Shown piece by piece: positions 1 through 7,805 of a DNA stretch of 64,000 nucleotides. The notes beneath the pieces were generated by a model. It was not told the DNA's origin, ran no database searches, and saw only the letters and a list, made by a program, of their open reading frames with translations. Made by a program: the position numbers and the translations under genes. Numbering within the stretch: position 1 is the first letter of the stretch; each line of letters begins with the position of its first letter. Source of the stretch: Fusibacter_A sp965140735 (lineage in GTDB: Bacteria > Bacillota > Clostridia > Peptostreptococcales > Acidaminobacteraceae); contig OZ223306.1 of assembly GCA_965140735.1 (NCBI GenBank), positions 4,402,001 to 4,466,000 of the forward strand. The letters are read 5' to 3'.

Positions 1-578
1 CGAACAAAGAAGTGAAGAAACAAGGAATGGTAGCAGGTGTGATTTATGGCAATGGCATTGAGCCTTCGAAGATTAAGGTTGACCGTAAAGAATTTCATAA
101 AACGTATGAAAAAATGGGTCAAAGTGCTGTATTTCCATGTGAATTCGAAGGGAAGACACATAAAGTATACATTAAAGATCTTCAAAGAGAAATACTTACA
201 CCTGAAAAAATCATGCATTTTGATCTTTTGAGAGTTTCAGCAAGCGATAAAATTCATGCTAAAATTCAGATTCATATTATCGGTAAAGAACTTCTTGAAG
301 GAAAAGGCTATGTTGTACAACAAACGACACATGAAATTGACTGTAAATACCCTATAGATGAAAGTCCATCGGATATCGAATATGATTTATCAGGTGCATC
401 TGTTGGCGATACAATCTTACTCTCTGATTTGAAAATTCCAAGTTATTTAGAAGTTCAAAATGATCATGGCGATGATCAAGATCAGGTGATTGTATCCGTT
501 TCACATCCGAAAGTGAAAACAGAAACAGAAGACGAAGAAGTAAATGAGCCAACACAATTTGTAGCAGAAAAAGAGTAA
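1..578 (+). CDS. rplY: 50S ribosomal protein L25 / general stress protein Ctc, 5'-truncated by window edge
   Basis: Binds 5S rRNA in the large ribosomal subunit; the long two-domain form is called Ctc (TL5) in Firmicutes. The N-terminal motif GMVAGVIYGNGIEP matches the family's G-x-(I/V)-P/A-x-(V/I)-YG signature, and the C-terminal half is the beta-rich Ctc domain ending in an acidic tail. The frame stays open to the left edge. The GTG at 12 is probably an internal valine, because the family has about 20 more residues before this motif. A strong terminator follows the TAA stop. Family assignment is secure; the true start lies outside the window. Confidence 0.9.
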   Translation, partial: NKEVKKQGMVAGVIYGNGIEPSKIKVDRKEFHKTYEKMGQSAVFPCEFEGKTHKVYIKDLQREILTPEKIMHFDLLRVSASDKIHAKIQIHIIGKELLEGKGYVVQQTTHEIDCKYPIDESPSDIEYDLSGASVGDTILLSDLKIPSYLEVQNDHGDDQDQVIVSVSHPKVKTETEDEEVNEPTQFVAEKE

Positions 579-591
579 TGGATACGTTAAT

Positions 592-628
592 AAAACGCTT
601 ATAGTCAACAGACGATAGGCGTTTTTTT
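592..628 (+). terminator. Rho-independent terminator of the L25 gene
   Basis: An imperfect hairpin (arms from AACGCTTATAG and its partner ending AGGCGTT, loop near 607-610) is followed by seven T. It lies 14 bases after the L25 stop. Confidence 0.85.
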
Positions 629-683
629 AATGCATTAAACAGAGTATAATTCGAAACTTCCTTAAATGATAATCAAAATCATA

Positions 684-698
684 TTGTAATCATTACAA
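684..698 (+). promoter_or_regulatory. PerR/Fur-type operator upstream of peroxiredoxin
   Basis: TTGTAAT-C-ATTACAA is a perfect 7-1-7 inverted repeat close to the PerR box consensus TTATAATnATTATAA. It overlaps the likely -35 (TTGTAA, 684-689), 16 bases before a TATAAT -10 (706-711). A looser Fur/PerR-like stretch (666-682) lies just upstream. Repression by PerR, relieved by peroxide, is the natural reading. This is inference from the motif and the gene it controls. Confidence 0.75.
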
Positions 699-765
699 AG
701 TGTGATATAATACTTTTAGAAAAGGGTTACACCTTAATTGTAAAAGTATGAGGAGGAAATAAAAA

Positions 766-1287
766 ATGGAAAGAATTGTAGGACAAAATGCACCAGAATT
801 TAATATAGCAACAGCTCTAGGTGATGGTAGTGGATTTGGAAGAGTATCCCTAAATGATTATAAAGGGAGATGGCTCGTGTTATTTTTCTATCCACTTGAT
901 TTTACATTTGTCTGCCCAACTGAAATTACAGCTTATTCAAAAAAATATGACGCCTTTAAAGCTTTAGATGCAGATGTGTTGGGTGTTAGTATTGATAGTG
1001 AGCATTCACATAAAGCATGGATAAATAGTGATCTTGGCAAATTAAATTTCCCACTAGGCTCAGATTTAACTAAAAAATTATCATCTGATTATGGCGTTCT
1101 TATTGAAGAAGAGGGGATTGCACTTCGTGGTCTTTTCATCATAGATCCAGAAGGTAAAGTAAGATATAGTGTTGTGCATGACCTAAATGTTGGTAGGAGT
1201 GTAGATGAGACTTTAAGAGTTTTGAAAGCATTACAAACCGGTGGCTTATGTCCAGTGGATTGGGATGAGGGTGACGCACTTTTATAG
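766..1287 (+). CDS. 2-Cys peroxiredoxin (AhpC/Prx1 type)
   Basis: Reduces hydrogen peroxide and organic peroxides in the cytoplasm. The peroxidatic cysteine is Cys50 in FYPLDFTFVCPTEI. The resolving cysteine is Cys162 in the C-terminal GGLCPVDW, so it is a typical 2-Cys enzyme of normal length (173 aa). AGGAGG (751-756) sits 9 bases before the ATG. The gene is monocistronic, with a PerR-like operator in front and a strong terminator behind. No ahpF or thioredoxin reductase is adjacent, so the electron donor is not indicated. Confidence 0.95.
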   Translation: MERIVGQNAPEFNIATALGDGSGFGRVSLNDYKGRWLVLFFYPLDFTFVCPTEITAYSKKYDAFKALDADVLGVSIDSEHSHKAWINSDLGKLNFPLGSDLTKKLSSDYGVLIEEEGIALRGLFIIDPEGKVRYSVVHDLNVGRSVDETLRVLKALQTGGLCPVDWDEGDALL

Positions 1288-1333
1288 ATAACATCGAAAT
1301 CGATTTAAGATCCTTGAAGATAAAGTATTTTAT

Positions 1334-1361
1334 CCCCTTCTTGATAGAAGGGGTTTTTTTT
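1334..1361 (+). terminator. Terminator of the peroxiredoxin gene
   Basis: Perfect 8-bp hairpin CCCCTTCT-TGAT-AGAAGGGG followed by eight or more T. Confidence 0.92.
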
Positions 1362-1489
1362 AAATGTCTGGGTAGAGCGAATTGGTATTTGTTTATAATT
1401 TTATTATGGCAAGTTCTGAGAAATTGCGTTAAAATAAAATGAGTCTATTAATTAAAATAGAACACAGGATACATATTAAGGAGTGAATA

Positions 1490-1822
1490 ATGATGAATAC
1501 AATTTATTATAATAAGTTAGTACGTGATAAAATCCCGCAATTGATTGCGGAAAGTGGTGCCCTTTATGAGATCAATAAACTTAACGAGAAGGAATATTTG
1601 GATGCACTAAAAAACAAACTCGTGGAAGAAGTGCATGAATATTTGGACTCAGAAAGTATTGAAGAACTTGCCGATATTTTAGAAGTTATCAGATGTTTAC
1701 ACTTAACGCATAATGTTTCCGAAGAAGAGATGGATCGCATCCAACGTACAAAAGCGGATTTAAGAGGTTCATTTGAAGAGCGCATTAACCTTGTGAAGGT
1801 CACTAGACCCAAAGAAGATTAG
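1490..1822 (+). CDS. MazG-like / phosphoribosyl-ATP pyrophosphohydrolase-family protein
   Basis: A 110-aa all-alpha NTP pyrophosphohydrolase-like protein. It opens with YYNKLVRDKIP, typical of the small 'house-cleaning' branch of the PRA-PH/MazG superfamily, and carries the metal-binding acidic helix pattern in KLVEEVHEYLD and EELADILEVI. AAGGAG (1478-1483) is 6 bases before ATG 1490; a second ATG follows directly. It lies 33 bases before a NUDIX gene, so the two probably form a nucleotide-sanitising pair. The substrate cannot be read from sequence, and no his genes are nearby, which argues against histidine biosynthesis. Confidence 0.8.
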   Translation: MMNTIYYNKLVRDKIPQLIAESGALYEINKLNEKEYLDALKNKLVEEVHEYLDSESIEELADILEVIRCLHLTHNVSEEEMDRIQRTKADLRGSFEERINLVKVTRPKED

Positions 1823-1855
1823 ACAACGTAACGATTAAAAGGGGAAAGTGATGAG

Positions 1856-2452
1856 ATGGCAGAATACTTAAATGTCTATGATGAAGACTATAAATGGATA
1901 GGCGAAGAAGAACGTCATATTGTTCATAGAAATGGCAAGTGGCACTATGTCTTTCATTGCTGGGTATATGATCGAAGTAAGCATCAAGTGATCTTACAAC
2001 GAAGAGCCGAAACGAAGGCGCAATTTCCCAAAAGATATGATGCTTCATGTACAGGACATTATAGCAGTGATGAAAAAAATGACAGTACAAAAGAGTTGGT
2101 GGAAGAATTAGGAATCGACGTCTCATATGATCAACTTATTTACTTGACCAATTTTCAAGATGTTTTTAAAACGAGAGACCGATATGATCGAGAGATTGCT
2201 AGAGTACACCTTTTAATTACAGACACTTTTAAGCCCGATCCTTTAACACCAGAAGAAATAGACAGTATAGTTGCCTGTGATTATAATGCTTTTAAAGCAC
2301 TTGTTGATAATGAGCAGGAAGCAGTAGAGATTGAATGTTTGTATGGTCATTATGGTGGCGATAAATTGACGCGTACACAATTGGTACCAAGAACGTCACC
2401 TTATTACCAAAAGATCTTTAGTCTTATTCATGCCCATATTACAAAATTGTAA
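1856..2452 (+). CDS. NUDIX hydrolase (isopentenyl-diphosphate isomerase-like subfamily)
   Basis: Hydrolyses nucleoside-diphosphate-linked compounds. The layout (residues 1-60 with VHRNGKWHYVFHCWVYD, then LQRRA and a catalytic helix) resembles the IDI-like NUDIX group. The Nudix box reads GHYSSDEKNDSTKELVEELGI: the E-x-x-E-E catalytic core is kept, but Arg is replaced by Lys and the loop between Gly and that residue is two positions shorter than GX5EX7REUXEEXGU. GGGGAAAG precedes the ATG. It is probably cotranscribed with the MazG-like gene. The substrate is unknown. Confidence 0.85.
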   Translation: MAEYLNVYDEDYKWIGEEERHIVHRNGKWHYVFHCWVYDRSKHQVILQRRAETKAQFPKRYDASCTGHYSSDEKNDSTKELVEELGIDVSYDQLIYLTNFQDVFKTRDRYDREIARVHLLITDTFKPDPLTPEEIDSIVACDYNAFKALVDNEQEAVEIECLYGHYGGDKLTRTQLVPRTSPYYQKIFSLIHAHITKL

Positions 2453-2502
2453 TTGCGTAATGGGAACTCAAGCATAAAATTATGAATAACACAGGAGGAT
2501 CA

Positions 2503-3219
2503 GTGAAAAAGAAAATAATTTTACTAATAACGGGACTGATAATGATATCTCAAAGTATTTTTACATTTGCAGAGACTAATTCAACTGAAAATACAGATAG
2601 TATTTCATCAGCAACGATGCAAGATGCACTGGATCATTACAGCGTATCTTATTTAGATCATGTGATCACACTTGAAGAACCTGTCAAACTGATTGATGGT
2701 GTCTTAATGATGCCAGCAAAACCGATATTAGATCAAATAGGGTTTGATGTAAAATGGAATGCTAAGACAAAATCAGTAGACCTTATAAGAGGTGTTCAAT
2801 TTACAAGTCTATATATTGATAAGAACAGTTATTTTAAAAATAAAATGGCACCTTACAAGCTCAGTCATGCGCCAGTGATCAATCAAAGTAGAACTTATGT
2901 CCCAATTGAGTTTTTTACAGATATTTTAGGCATAGGATTGAGTGTTGAAGGTAAAGCCATAAAGTTTTCGGATAGAGAAATGGCGATTTATGAAGGCTAT
3001 ATTCAGGATACAAAGGTAGATGAAAAAGGTGTATTGACCATTACACTATCCTCAAAAGAAAAGTCTGAAGGGCTTGAAGATCAAATGATTGTGCATGGTG
3101 AAACACAGTATACTTTTATGAACACGAGCATCGCAGTGGGTGAGTATATACATGTTATTTCACCACCGATTATGACTTTGAGTGTTCCTGGACAAGCAAC
3201 AGCATATGTAATCTATTAA
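2503..3219 (+). CDS. Secreted protein with copper-amine-oxidase-N-like (stalk) domain
   Basis: Starts with KKKIILLITGLIMISQSIFTFAET, a clear signal peptide with likely cleavage after the TFA region. The body (residues 50-150: motifs like LIDGVLMMPAKPILDQIGF and TYVPIEFFTDILG) resembles the Cu_amine_oxidN1 repeat common in Clostridia cell-surface proteins. I chose GTG 2503 because AGGAGG lies at 2493-2498; the upstream in-frame ATG 2482 has no ribosome site and would add a polar stretch before the signal peptide. The specific role is unknown. A bidirectional terminator follows. Confidence 0.7.
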   Translation: MKKKIILLITGLIMISQSIFTFAETNSTENTDSISSATMQDALDHYSVSYLDHVITLEEPVKLIDGVLMMPAKPILDQIGFDVKWNAKTKSVDLIRGVQFTSLYIDKNSYFKNKMAPYKLSHAPVINQSRTYVPIEFFTDILGIGLSVEGKAIKFSDREMAIYEGYIQDTKVDEKGVLTITLSSKEKSEGLEDQMIVHGETQYTFMNTSIAVGEYIHVISPPIMTLSVPGQATAYVIY

Positions 3220-3220
3220 A

Positions 3221-3262
3221 AAAAAGCTCTATGCATCGAATGGATGATCATAGAGCTTTTTG
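3221..3262 (+). terminator. Bidirectional terminator between convergent genes
   Basis: Hairpin with arms AAAGCTCTATG and CATAGAGCTTT, A-rich on the left and T-rich on the right, so it can serve both the secreted protein gene (+) and the DUF1887 gene (-). Confidence 0.85.
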
Positions 3263-3278
3263 ATTAAAATAATAGGGA

Positions 3279-4397
3279 TTATAATAATGCTTTTAACGAG
3301 TGAATGAAGGCATCTCCATCACCGCTGTAATGAAGTAAATGGATGCCAAGTGTTTCTGCACGTGCGAGAAGATGTGCCTGATTTAGAGGCATCGTTGTAG
3401 CGAGAATTTTAATCGAAGACTCTTCTGCAAGTTCGTCTGTGTAGAGGGCAATTTCATTGAGAGAGTGTTCGTTAATGTTAGTCGTATCTTTACACGAAAT
3501 GATTACCAGTCTATTATCTGAAACTCCCACCACATCGAGTTCATTTTTTACAAGGTTTTGCTTAGTATCCCATGAGAAGAGAACGCCTGTGTTGAGGGTT
3601 TCTAAAAGCTGATTTTCTTTAATCAAAGTATAGATCATGTGTTCAAACCACATTCCAAATTTCATAAAATATTCTTTAAAGTGATGGTGTGAGAAGTGAA
3701 TGATTATTTTAGAAGCAGTCCTTTTAATATGAATGATATTTTCGCTGTGAAGGAAATCTAACCAAAGTTGAAAAGCTTTTTTATCAGCAGGGTTTGTGAT
3801 TTTATTCTGGACGGATATAGAAGCAGATTCGGCAACTGATTTTGTCAGATAAGGCGTTCTTAAAATCCTTTTTACACAAGTCCAAGCTTCATAGTGATTA
3901 TCAATCCAAGTCAGGATGGTATTATAGCTTTTATGAACGTAAAATTTTTTTTCATCATGAATAATTTGTCCACCAATGCTTTCAAAAAAATCATCTAATT
4001 TGAGTTCTTCAGTTGCTATATTTTCAACTTTTGAATCCTGTAAATGCCAAAGGTCACCATCTGATTCGATAAAATAAATATGCTTATGATGATCAGAGAG
4101 TTTTTTATAGAGGCCTAAATCATCGATCGTGTCTATATTGCTCAAAAGAAACCCATCTTGATCTTGAATGTCAGCAAGCAAATGCTGGACTCTATTGTGA
4201 TCTGAAAAATCAATGGTCTGTAATAACAGTGTTGCGTCACTTCTTTTTCTAACGGAATTTAGAAGCTTTTGAGGATCATAATTCAGATGAACATCTGAAG
4301 GCACCAATAAAATTGCCTGTTTTGGCTTTATTGAGAGAATCCCCATTACTTCAAAGATCGGGTGGTGTGTGAGTTTGACATAAAGTGTTTTAATCAT
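3279..4397 (-). CDS. DUF1887-family protein: CARF-like domain plus PD-(D/E)XK nuclease (Card1/Can2-like)
   Basis: About 372 aa. The C-terminal third carries NELDVVGVSDNRLVIISCKD, a PD-(D/E)XK catalytic core (E-x-D then S-C-K) in the form typical of DUF1887. The N-terminal half (AILLVPSD, DGFLLSNIDTIDDLG) fits the Rossmann-like CARF sensor. Known members (Card1, Can2) are activated by cyclic tetra-adenylate from type III CRISPR systems. No CRISPR array or cas10 is visible here, so this copy is an orphan or acts with a distant locus. ATG 4397 is preceded by AAAGGGG; the longer reading to 4445 overlaps the upstream gene and lacks a ribosome site. It follows two small membrane-protein genes. Confidence 0.75.
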   Translation of the reverse strand: MIKTLYVKLTHHPIFEVMGILSIKPKQAILLVPSDVHLNYDPQKLLNSVRKRSDATLLLQTIDFSDHNRVQHLLADIQDQDGFLLSNIDTIDDLGLYKKLSDHHKHIYFIESDGDLWHLQDSKVENIATEELKLDDFFESIGGQIIHDEKKFYVHKSYNTILTWIDNHYEAWTCVKRILRTPYLTKSVAESASISVQNKITNPADKKAFQLWLDFLHSENIIHIKRTASKIIIHFSHHHFKEYFMKFGMWFEHMIYTLIKENQLLETLNTGVLFSWDTKQNLVKNELDVVGVSDNRLVIISCKDTTNINEHSLNEIALYTDELAEESSIKILATTMPLNQAHLLARAETLGIHLLHYSGDGDAFIHSLKALL

Positions 4398-4422
4398 GAA
4401 GACCCCTTTCACTACAATTGAT

Positions 4423-4665
4423 TTATTGGAAAATAGAGAGCACAAAATGGATTACAGATTGGACGCCATAAGAAATTCTAAAGGCTAATCCCGGAAAGAA
4501 CCAAGTGCACATCGCCCAAAGATTCCAAGCGATAAATAAAGTCCCTAAGATACCTAATCCACTGGTACGTCTCATACTACGTGTTCTACGAGGTTGTTTA
4601 TCTACGAGCCCTTCTTTTTCAAGCTCTTTCATTTTACGTCTAAATTCTCTTTGTGTCTTGTTCAA
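4423..4665 (-). CDS. Small membrane protein, unknown function
   Basis: 80 aa. The N-terminal third is highly charged and basic (KTQREFRRKMKELEKEG, RRTRSMRR). Two hydrophobic segments follow (about residues 36-56 and 60-78), so the basic part probably faces the cytoplasm. It starts with TTG, supported by AGGAGG at 4674-4679, 8 bases upstream. It lies 25 bases before the DUF1887 gene on the same strand, suggesting an operon. No family recognised. Confidence 0.6.
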   Translation of the reverse strand: MNKTQREFRRKMKELEKEGLVDKQPRRTRSMRRTSGLGILGTLFIAWNLWAMCTWFFPGLAFRISYGVQSVIHFVLSIFQ

Positions 4666-4713
4666 TTTTTAAGCCTCCTGCTAATATTTTTAGTCTTTTT
4701 TGAAATATGTAAA

Positions 4714-4983
4714 TTAGTAAGGGTAAAGTTGATGTGTAAACAGATAATGATCAAGGGCAGGCGCTCCAAAAAACAGCAGTAGAAATAGGAGGCCTAATAT
4801 AGCGATAGTGATTAAGCCGCTTAATATAAATTTTGATTTAGATTCGGCTGCTTTAAAATCCATGATGAGCAGAATCAATAAAAGGGGCACACCAATAATT
4901 TCTATTTTCAAAACCATTAAAGAGAGTGCAAGCAGTGAATACATTTGCTTATTTTTAGTAATATGGTTGTACAATCGAGTCAT
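4714..4983 (-). CDS. Small membrane protein, unknown function
   Basis: About 89 aa with two or three hydrophobic stretches (SLLALSLMVL, IIGVPLLLILLIMD, LITIAILGLLFLLLFFGA). I chose ATG 4983, which follows an AAAGGAGATAAAGGA stretch; the upstream ATG 5007 would place this ribosome site inside the gene. It is first in a probable three-gene minus-strand operon with the 80-aa membrane protein and the DUF1887 nuclease. No family recognised. Confidence 0.55.
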   Translation of the reverse strand: MTRLYNHITKNKQMYSLLALSLMVLKIEIIGVPLLLILLIMDFKAAESKSKFILSGLITIAILGLLFLLLFFGAPALDHYLFTHQLYPY

Positions 4984-5042
4984 GAGTCCTTTATCTCCTT
5001 TCGTCATAATTATTATACATTAATGGAATGAGTGAAACATAG

Positions 5043-5089
5043 AAGGCCCTCAATTGTAATAAAAATTTATTACAATTGAGGGCCTTTTG
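5043..5089 (-). terminator. Long perfect hairpin downstream of the nuclease gene
   Basis: A 21-bp perfect inverted repeat (5043-5063 with 5066-5086, arm beginning AAGGCCCTCAATTGTAAT). It separates the nuclease gene (ends 5112) from the promoter side of the small membrane-protein operon. The T tract is short on both strands, but the stem is exceptional. Confidence 0.75.
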
Positions 5090-5111
5090 AATACTCAAGT
5101 AAATAAGGCTC

Positions 5112-6002
5112 TTATTTGCCCACTTTGCCATCGCCATCGGCATCAGTCATATATTTATAGAGCCAGTGATCAGCGTATATCGGCATCTTGTAACCAGCAG
5201 CTTTAGCTTCTGCAATAGACACAAGGCCGTTTTGATTTGTATCTATTTTTGCAAGTTCTACTTGTTCATCGAATGACCCTGTTTGTTCTAAAGCACTACT
5301 TTCAGAATTAAGCGCACGATTTGCTTCATCTGGATCTACATTTTTAAATTCATCAACGATTTTTCGACCTTTAAGTTGGTATTGAATTTTATATTGAGTT
5401 GGAATCTGTGTGAATTGATTTGGGTAAGTAATTGAAGCAAAAAAATCATCACAGCCATTTGCATCACGGATGGCTTTTTCCATATAAGCTTGATCACCAT
5501 GCCTGTTTAATGTACTGTCCTGAGGGGTTATATTATAGGCATTTGAAACGCCACCAAGACTATCGGCGATAACATGTCCTTGATCAAGATCGGGACGTTC
5601 TGTACCAGGGACTCTTGCTTCATCACTATAATATCTGCCTGTGGAGAGTACCGGTTCTGTCTTGTCATTTTGAAGGGTGATTTGACTGGCATACACGTAT
5701 ACAAGCTGGCTGTATTCATTTGTAAATCCCCAATACTGCCTATCGCCAAATCCGATATTAACAGCCACATTTGGAAGTCTTGAGCCTGATTGATCGCCAC
5801 CATCTACCTCGACGATTTCATAGGATTTGCCATTTAATACGATGGTATCGGGTGTTATTTCTATCTGAACAGTCTCATAATTATTGGGGATTAAATTTGA
5901 AAAAATTAAAGAAGCCCCTAAATCAGTAACATTGTCTAAAACGGTTATGGCAATGACGATCGTGGTGATGATTAAGCTTATCCAGCGGGTTGTTTTTTTC
6001 AT
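5112..6002 (-). CDS. Membrane-anchored or secreted DNA/RNA non-specific endonuclease with C-terminal EF-hand-like motifs
   Basis: 296 aa. An uncleaved anchor or signal peptide (residues 8-25) is followed by an Endonuclease_NS-like domain with LDQGHVIADSLGG (a D-x-G-H form of the family's DRGH motif), then the NITPQ and LNRHG motifs with the metal-binding Asn. The C-terminus holds DTNQNGLVSIAEA and DADGDGKVG, two calcium-loop-like sequences as in EF-hand or dockerin modules. Likely an exported nuclease for nutrient scavenging or DNA uptake, possibly calcium dependent. AAAGGA lies 8 bases before the ATG. The Arg-to-Gln change in the DRGH motif is notable. Confidence 0.82.
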   Translation of the reverse strand: MKKTTRWISLIITTIVIAITVLDNVTDLGASLIFSNLIPNNYETVQIEITPDTIVLNGKSYEIVEVDGGDQSGSRLPNVAVNIGFGDRQYWGFTNEYSQLVYVYASQITLQNDKTEPVLSTGRYYSDEARVPGTERPDLDQGHVIADSLGGVSNAYNITPQDSTLNRHGDQAYMEKAIRDANGCDDFFASITYPNQFTQIPTQYKIQYQLKGRKIVDEFKNVDPDEANRALNSESSALEQTGSFDEQVELAKIDTNQNGLVSIAEAKAAGYKMPIYADHWLYKYMTDADGDGKVGK

Positions 6003-6066
6003 ATTATAAAGTCCTTTATGTTTTATTGTTTTATGTCTTTGTGTAAAAAGGATGCACTTTTAGCGT

Positions 6067-6095
6067 TAAAAAGTTTCTAGCAAATCGCTAGAAAC
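6067..6095 (-). terminator. Terminator of the 100-aa DUF3846-like gene
   Basis: Perfect 9-bp hairpin GTTTCTAGC-AAATC-GCTAGAAAC (6073-6095) with the T tract on the minus strand (6068-6072). Its core is identical to the terminator after tRNA-Thr. Confidence 0.85.
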
Positions 6096-6176
6096 TAATA
6101 CTTAATGTCTATATAGATATAGAAAACGATTGATTTTTTTATAAAGTGAAACGGACTTCTGACACTCTAATCAAAC

Positions 6177-6479
6177 TTAGTTAAATTCAATAAATCTCGC
6201 TAAGGATTTAAAAGTAGTCAAATCCTCATCTGTAACACTTGTGAGTTCAGAGGGAGTGCCTCTTACCACATAAACTGTACCAGCAATGACTTGATCGCCT
6301 AAAATGAGATTAGTTTCTTCATAATCCTCATTGGCTTTAATGAGTAAATAAAGATCAGCACTAATACTGAACTTAGTATATTTCGTATCAAATGCACGCT
6401 CTAAATCAGCGATGCTCGTCGCCTCAAGTTCAATAATAGTGGGTGCAGAGTAGGGGATTTTTTCGATTATACGGATCAT
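6177..6479 (-). CDS. Small protein resembling DUF3846
   Basis: 100 aa, soluble. The C-terminal half, with ILGDQVIAGTVYVV and SVTDEDLTTF, resembles DUF3846 proteins found in Firmicute chromosomes, phages and plasmids. The function of that family is unknown. AAAGGAG lies 9 bases before the ATG and a clean terminator follows, so it is a monocistronic unit. The N-terminus (IRIIEKIPYSAPTIIELEATS) fits a beta-strand opening. The family call is tentative. Confidence 0.5.
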   Translation of the reverse strand: MIRIIEKIPYSAPTIIELEATSIADLERAFDTKYTKFSISADLYLLIKANEDYEETNLILGDQVIAGTVYVVRGTPSELTSVTDEDLTTFKSLARFIEFN

Positions 6480-7074
6480 TTTTGTAAACTCCTTTTGATG
6501 GTTTAAATATTGGCATGGGCTATTATAATACTAGCCGCTTTTAAGTGTACACCATTTTTGACATGTATGGAAGAAAAGTATGAGTGAGGACATGAAATTT
6601 AATATAGAGTTTATCTAATGCTTTTAGAGTGGTGATACATTTCTTGTGTAAGGTACAGTTGTGGGTTAATTTGCACAGGGATAATATTCAGCATATTATG
6701 ATTTTATGTGTTAGGAGTAGTAACTTAATTTTTATTTTTCAAGCGTTCATTTTCCAAGTAGATTAAATTCAAAAAAATAAATTACATAAAATATAAAATA
6801 TGTGATCTTATCTGATATAAGTGCTAAATAGGACGTAAATCATTCCAAATAGGCCTAATCTATTGTAAATGTTGAAGAATTAAGATATCATTTTTTAGAA
6901 TTATAGATGTTGATTTCAAAAAAATATAATTACATATTAAGAAAAAATGTTATTCTGTAAAGGTTGATCCATTCATTACTGTTTCGAGGCATAGTAGCAC
7001 TGAACCCGAAATTGTGATGGTGTGTACGCATGAGTTTTAAAATACTAAAATTGTTTTAAATAAAGGAGAATTTT
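6480..7074. other. AT-rich intergenic stretch without recognisable gene
   Basis: About 595 bases, very AT-rich, with no ORF longer than a few dozen codons and no hairpin I can tie to a known RNA family. It holds the divergent promoters of the 6479 (-) and 7075 (+) genes. The segment 6960-7040 is less AT-rich and could be a structured leader, but I see no known riboswitch signature. Confidence 0.4.
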
Positions 7075-7299
7075 ATGAATAAAATCTTAGGGTTTGCTAT
7101 GATTAGTTTAGGGAGTCTTAGTCTGTCATTTGAATTCTATTTTCTAAGGTTCATTTATATTTTCAGTTACGGTGTCACACCAGATTGGAAGCCAAGTCCT
7201 TTATCTTATCTCTCAGATCCAAGTGTAGAAATTTCAGTTGGAATTTCTTTGGCTCTCATTGTACTTGGATGTTATGTGGTATTAAAAAATCGTGATTAA
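7075..7299 (+). CDS. Small two-helix membrane protein, unknown function
   Basis: 74 aa. One hydrophobic segment at about residues 5-32 and another at 53-70 (VGISLALIVLGCYVVL), separated by a polar loop. AAAGGAG lies 7 bases before the ATG. A large bidirectional hairpin follows the stop. No family recognised. Confidence 0.6.
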   Translation: MNKILGFAMISLGSLSLSFEFYFLRFIYIFSYGVTPDWKPSPLSYLSDPSVEISVGISLALIVLGCYVVLKNRD

Positions 7300-7300
7300 T

Positions 7301-7348
7301 AAAGGTGCTGTCGCTTAACTAATTTATTAGTTTTGCAACAGCACTTTT
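7301..7348. terminator. Bidirectional terminator
   Basis: Long imperfect hairpin (AAGGTGCTGT paired with ACAGCACTTT, extended inward by AACTAA/TTAGTT) between two convergent small membrane-protein genes. Confidence 0.85.
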
Positions 7349-7645
7349 CTATTTCTTCTTTACTGATATATATAAACTAATTAAGTTAATACAAAATAAA
7401 ACCCACCAAAAAATATTTAGTGTTGAAATAATTTCTGGTGTTGTCTTAAATGCTACCATTTCGCCATAATTATACCAAGTCCATATCATCTTTAATTCTT
7501 CTAAAACAGTTAAAAAACCAAAAGATAAGCTGCAAAATGACATTATTTGACTCCCTTTTTGCTTTGACTTAAACGCATAAATTAATCCAATGATAGCAAA
7601 TAGAAAAGCAAAACTGCCTGTAAAATACCACTTAATATTAAACAT
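7349..7645 (-). CDS. Small membrane protein, unknown function
   Basis: About 98 aa with three hydrophobic segments (GSFAFLFAIIGLIYAF, LSFGFLTVLEEL, IFWWVLFCINLISLYIS) and a basic KSKQKGS loop. I chose ATG 7645, preceded by AGGAGG; the frame stays open to 7729 but without a ribosome site. No family recognised. Confidence 0.6.
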   Translation of the reverse strand: MFNIKWYFTGSFAFLFAIIGLIYAFKSKQKGSQIMSFCSLSFGFLTVLEELKMIWTWYNYGEMVAFKTTPEIISTLNIFWWVLFCINLISLYISVKKK

Positions 7646-7764
7646 AAAAAACGACCTCCTATTGTCTTCTAAAAAGTATCCCTTTGTGTAGAATCTACTG
7701 GAACCGGCGACAAGCCTTACACTGTCCATACATGAAGTGTCTATGAATCTTATTTTGAGGGTAT

Positions 7765-7793
7765 AAAAAAGCTCCTAGCAAATCGCTAGAAGC
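7765..7793 (-). terminator. Terminator of tRNA-Thr
   Basis: 9-bp hairpin (7771-7779 with 7785-7793, loop AAATC) followed on the minus strand by six T. It shares its core with the hairpin at 6073-6095. Confidence 0.9.
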
Positions 7794-7805
7794 CTGTTGT
7801 TAAAA

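Noticed and set aside
3279..5040. Type III CRISPR locus around the CARF nuclease
   Set aside because: No repeat-spacer array and no cas-like protein was seen on either strand in the window.
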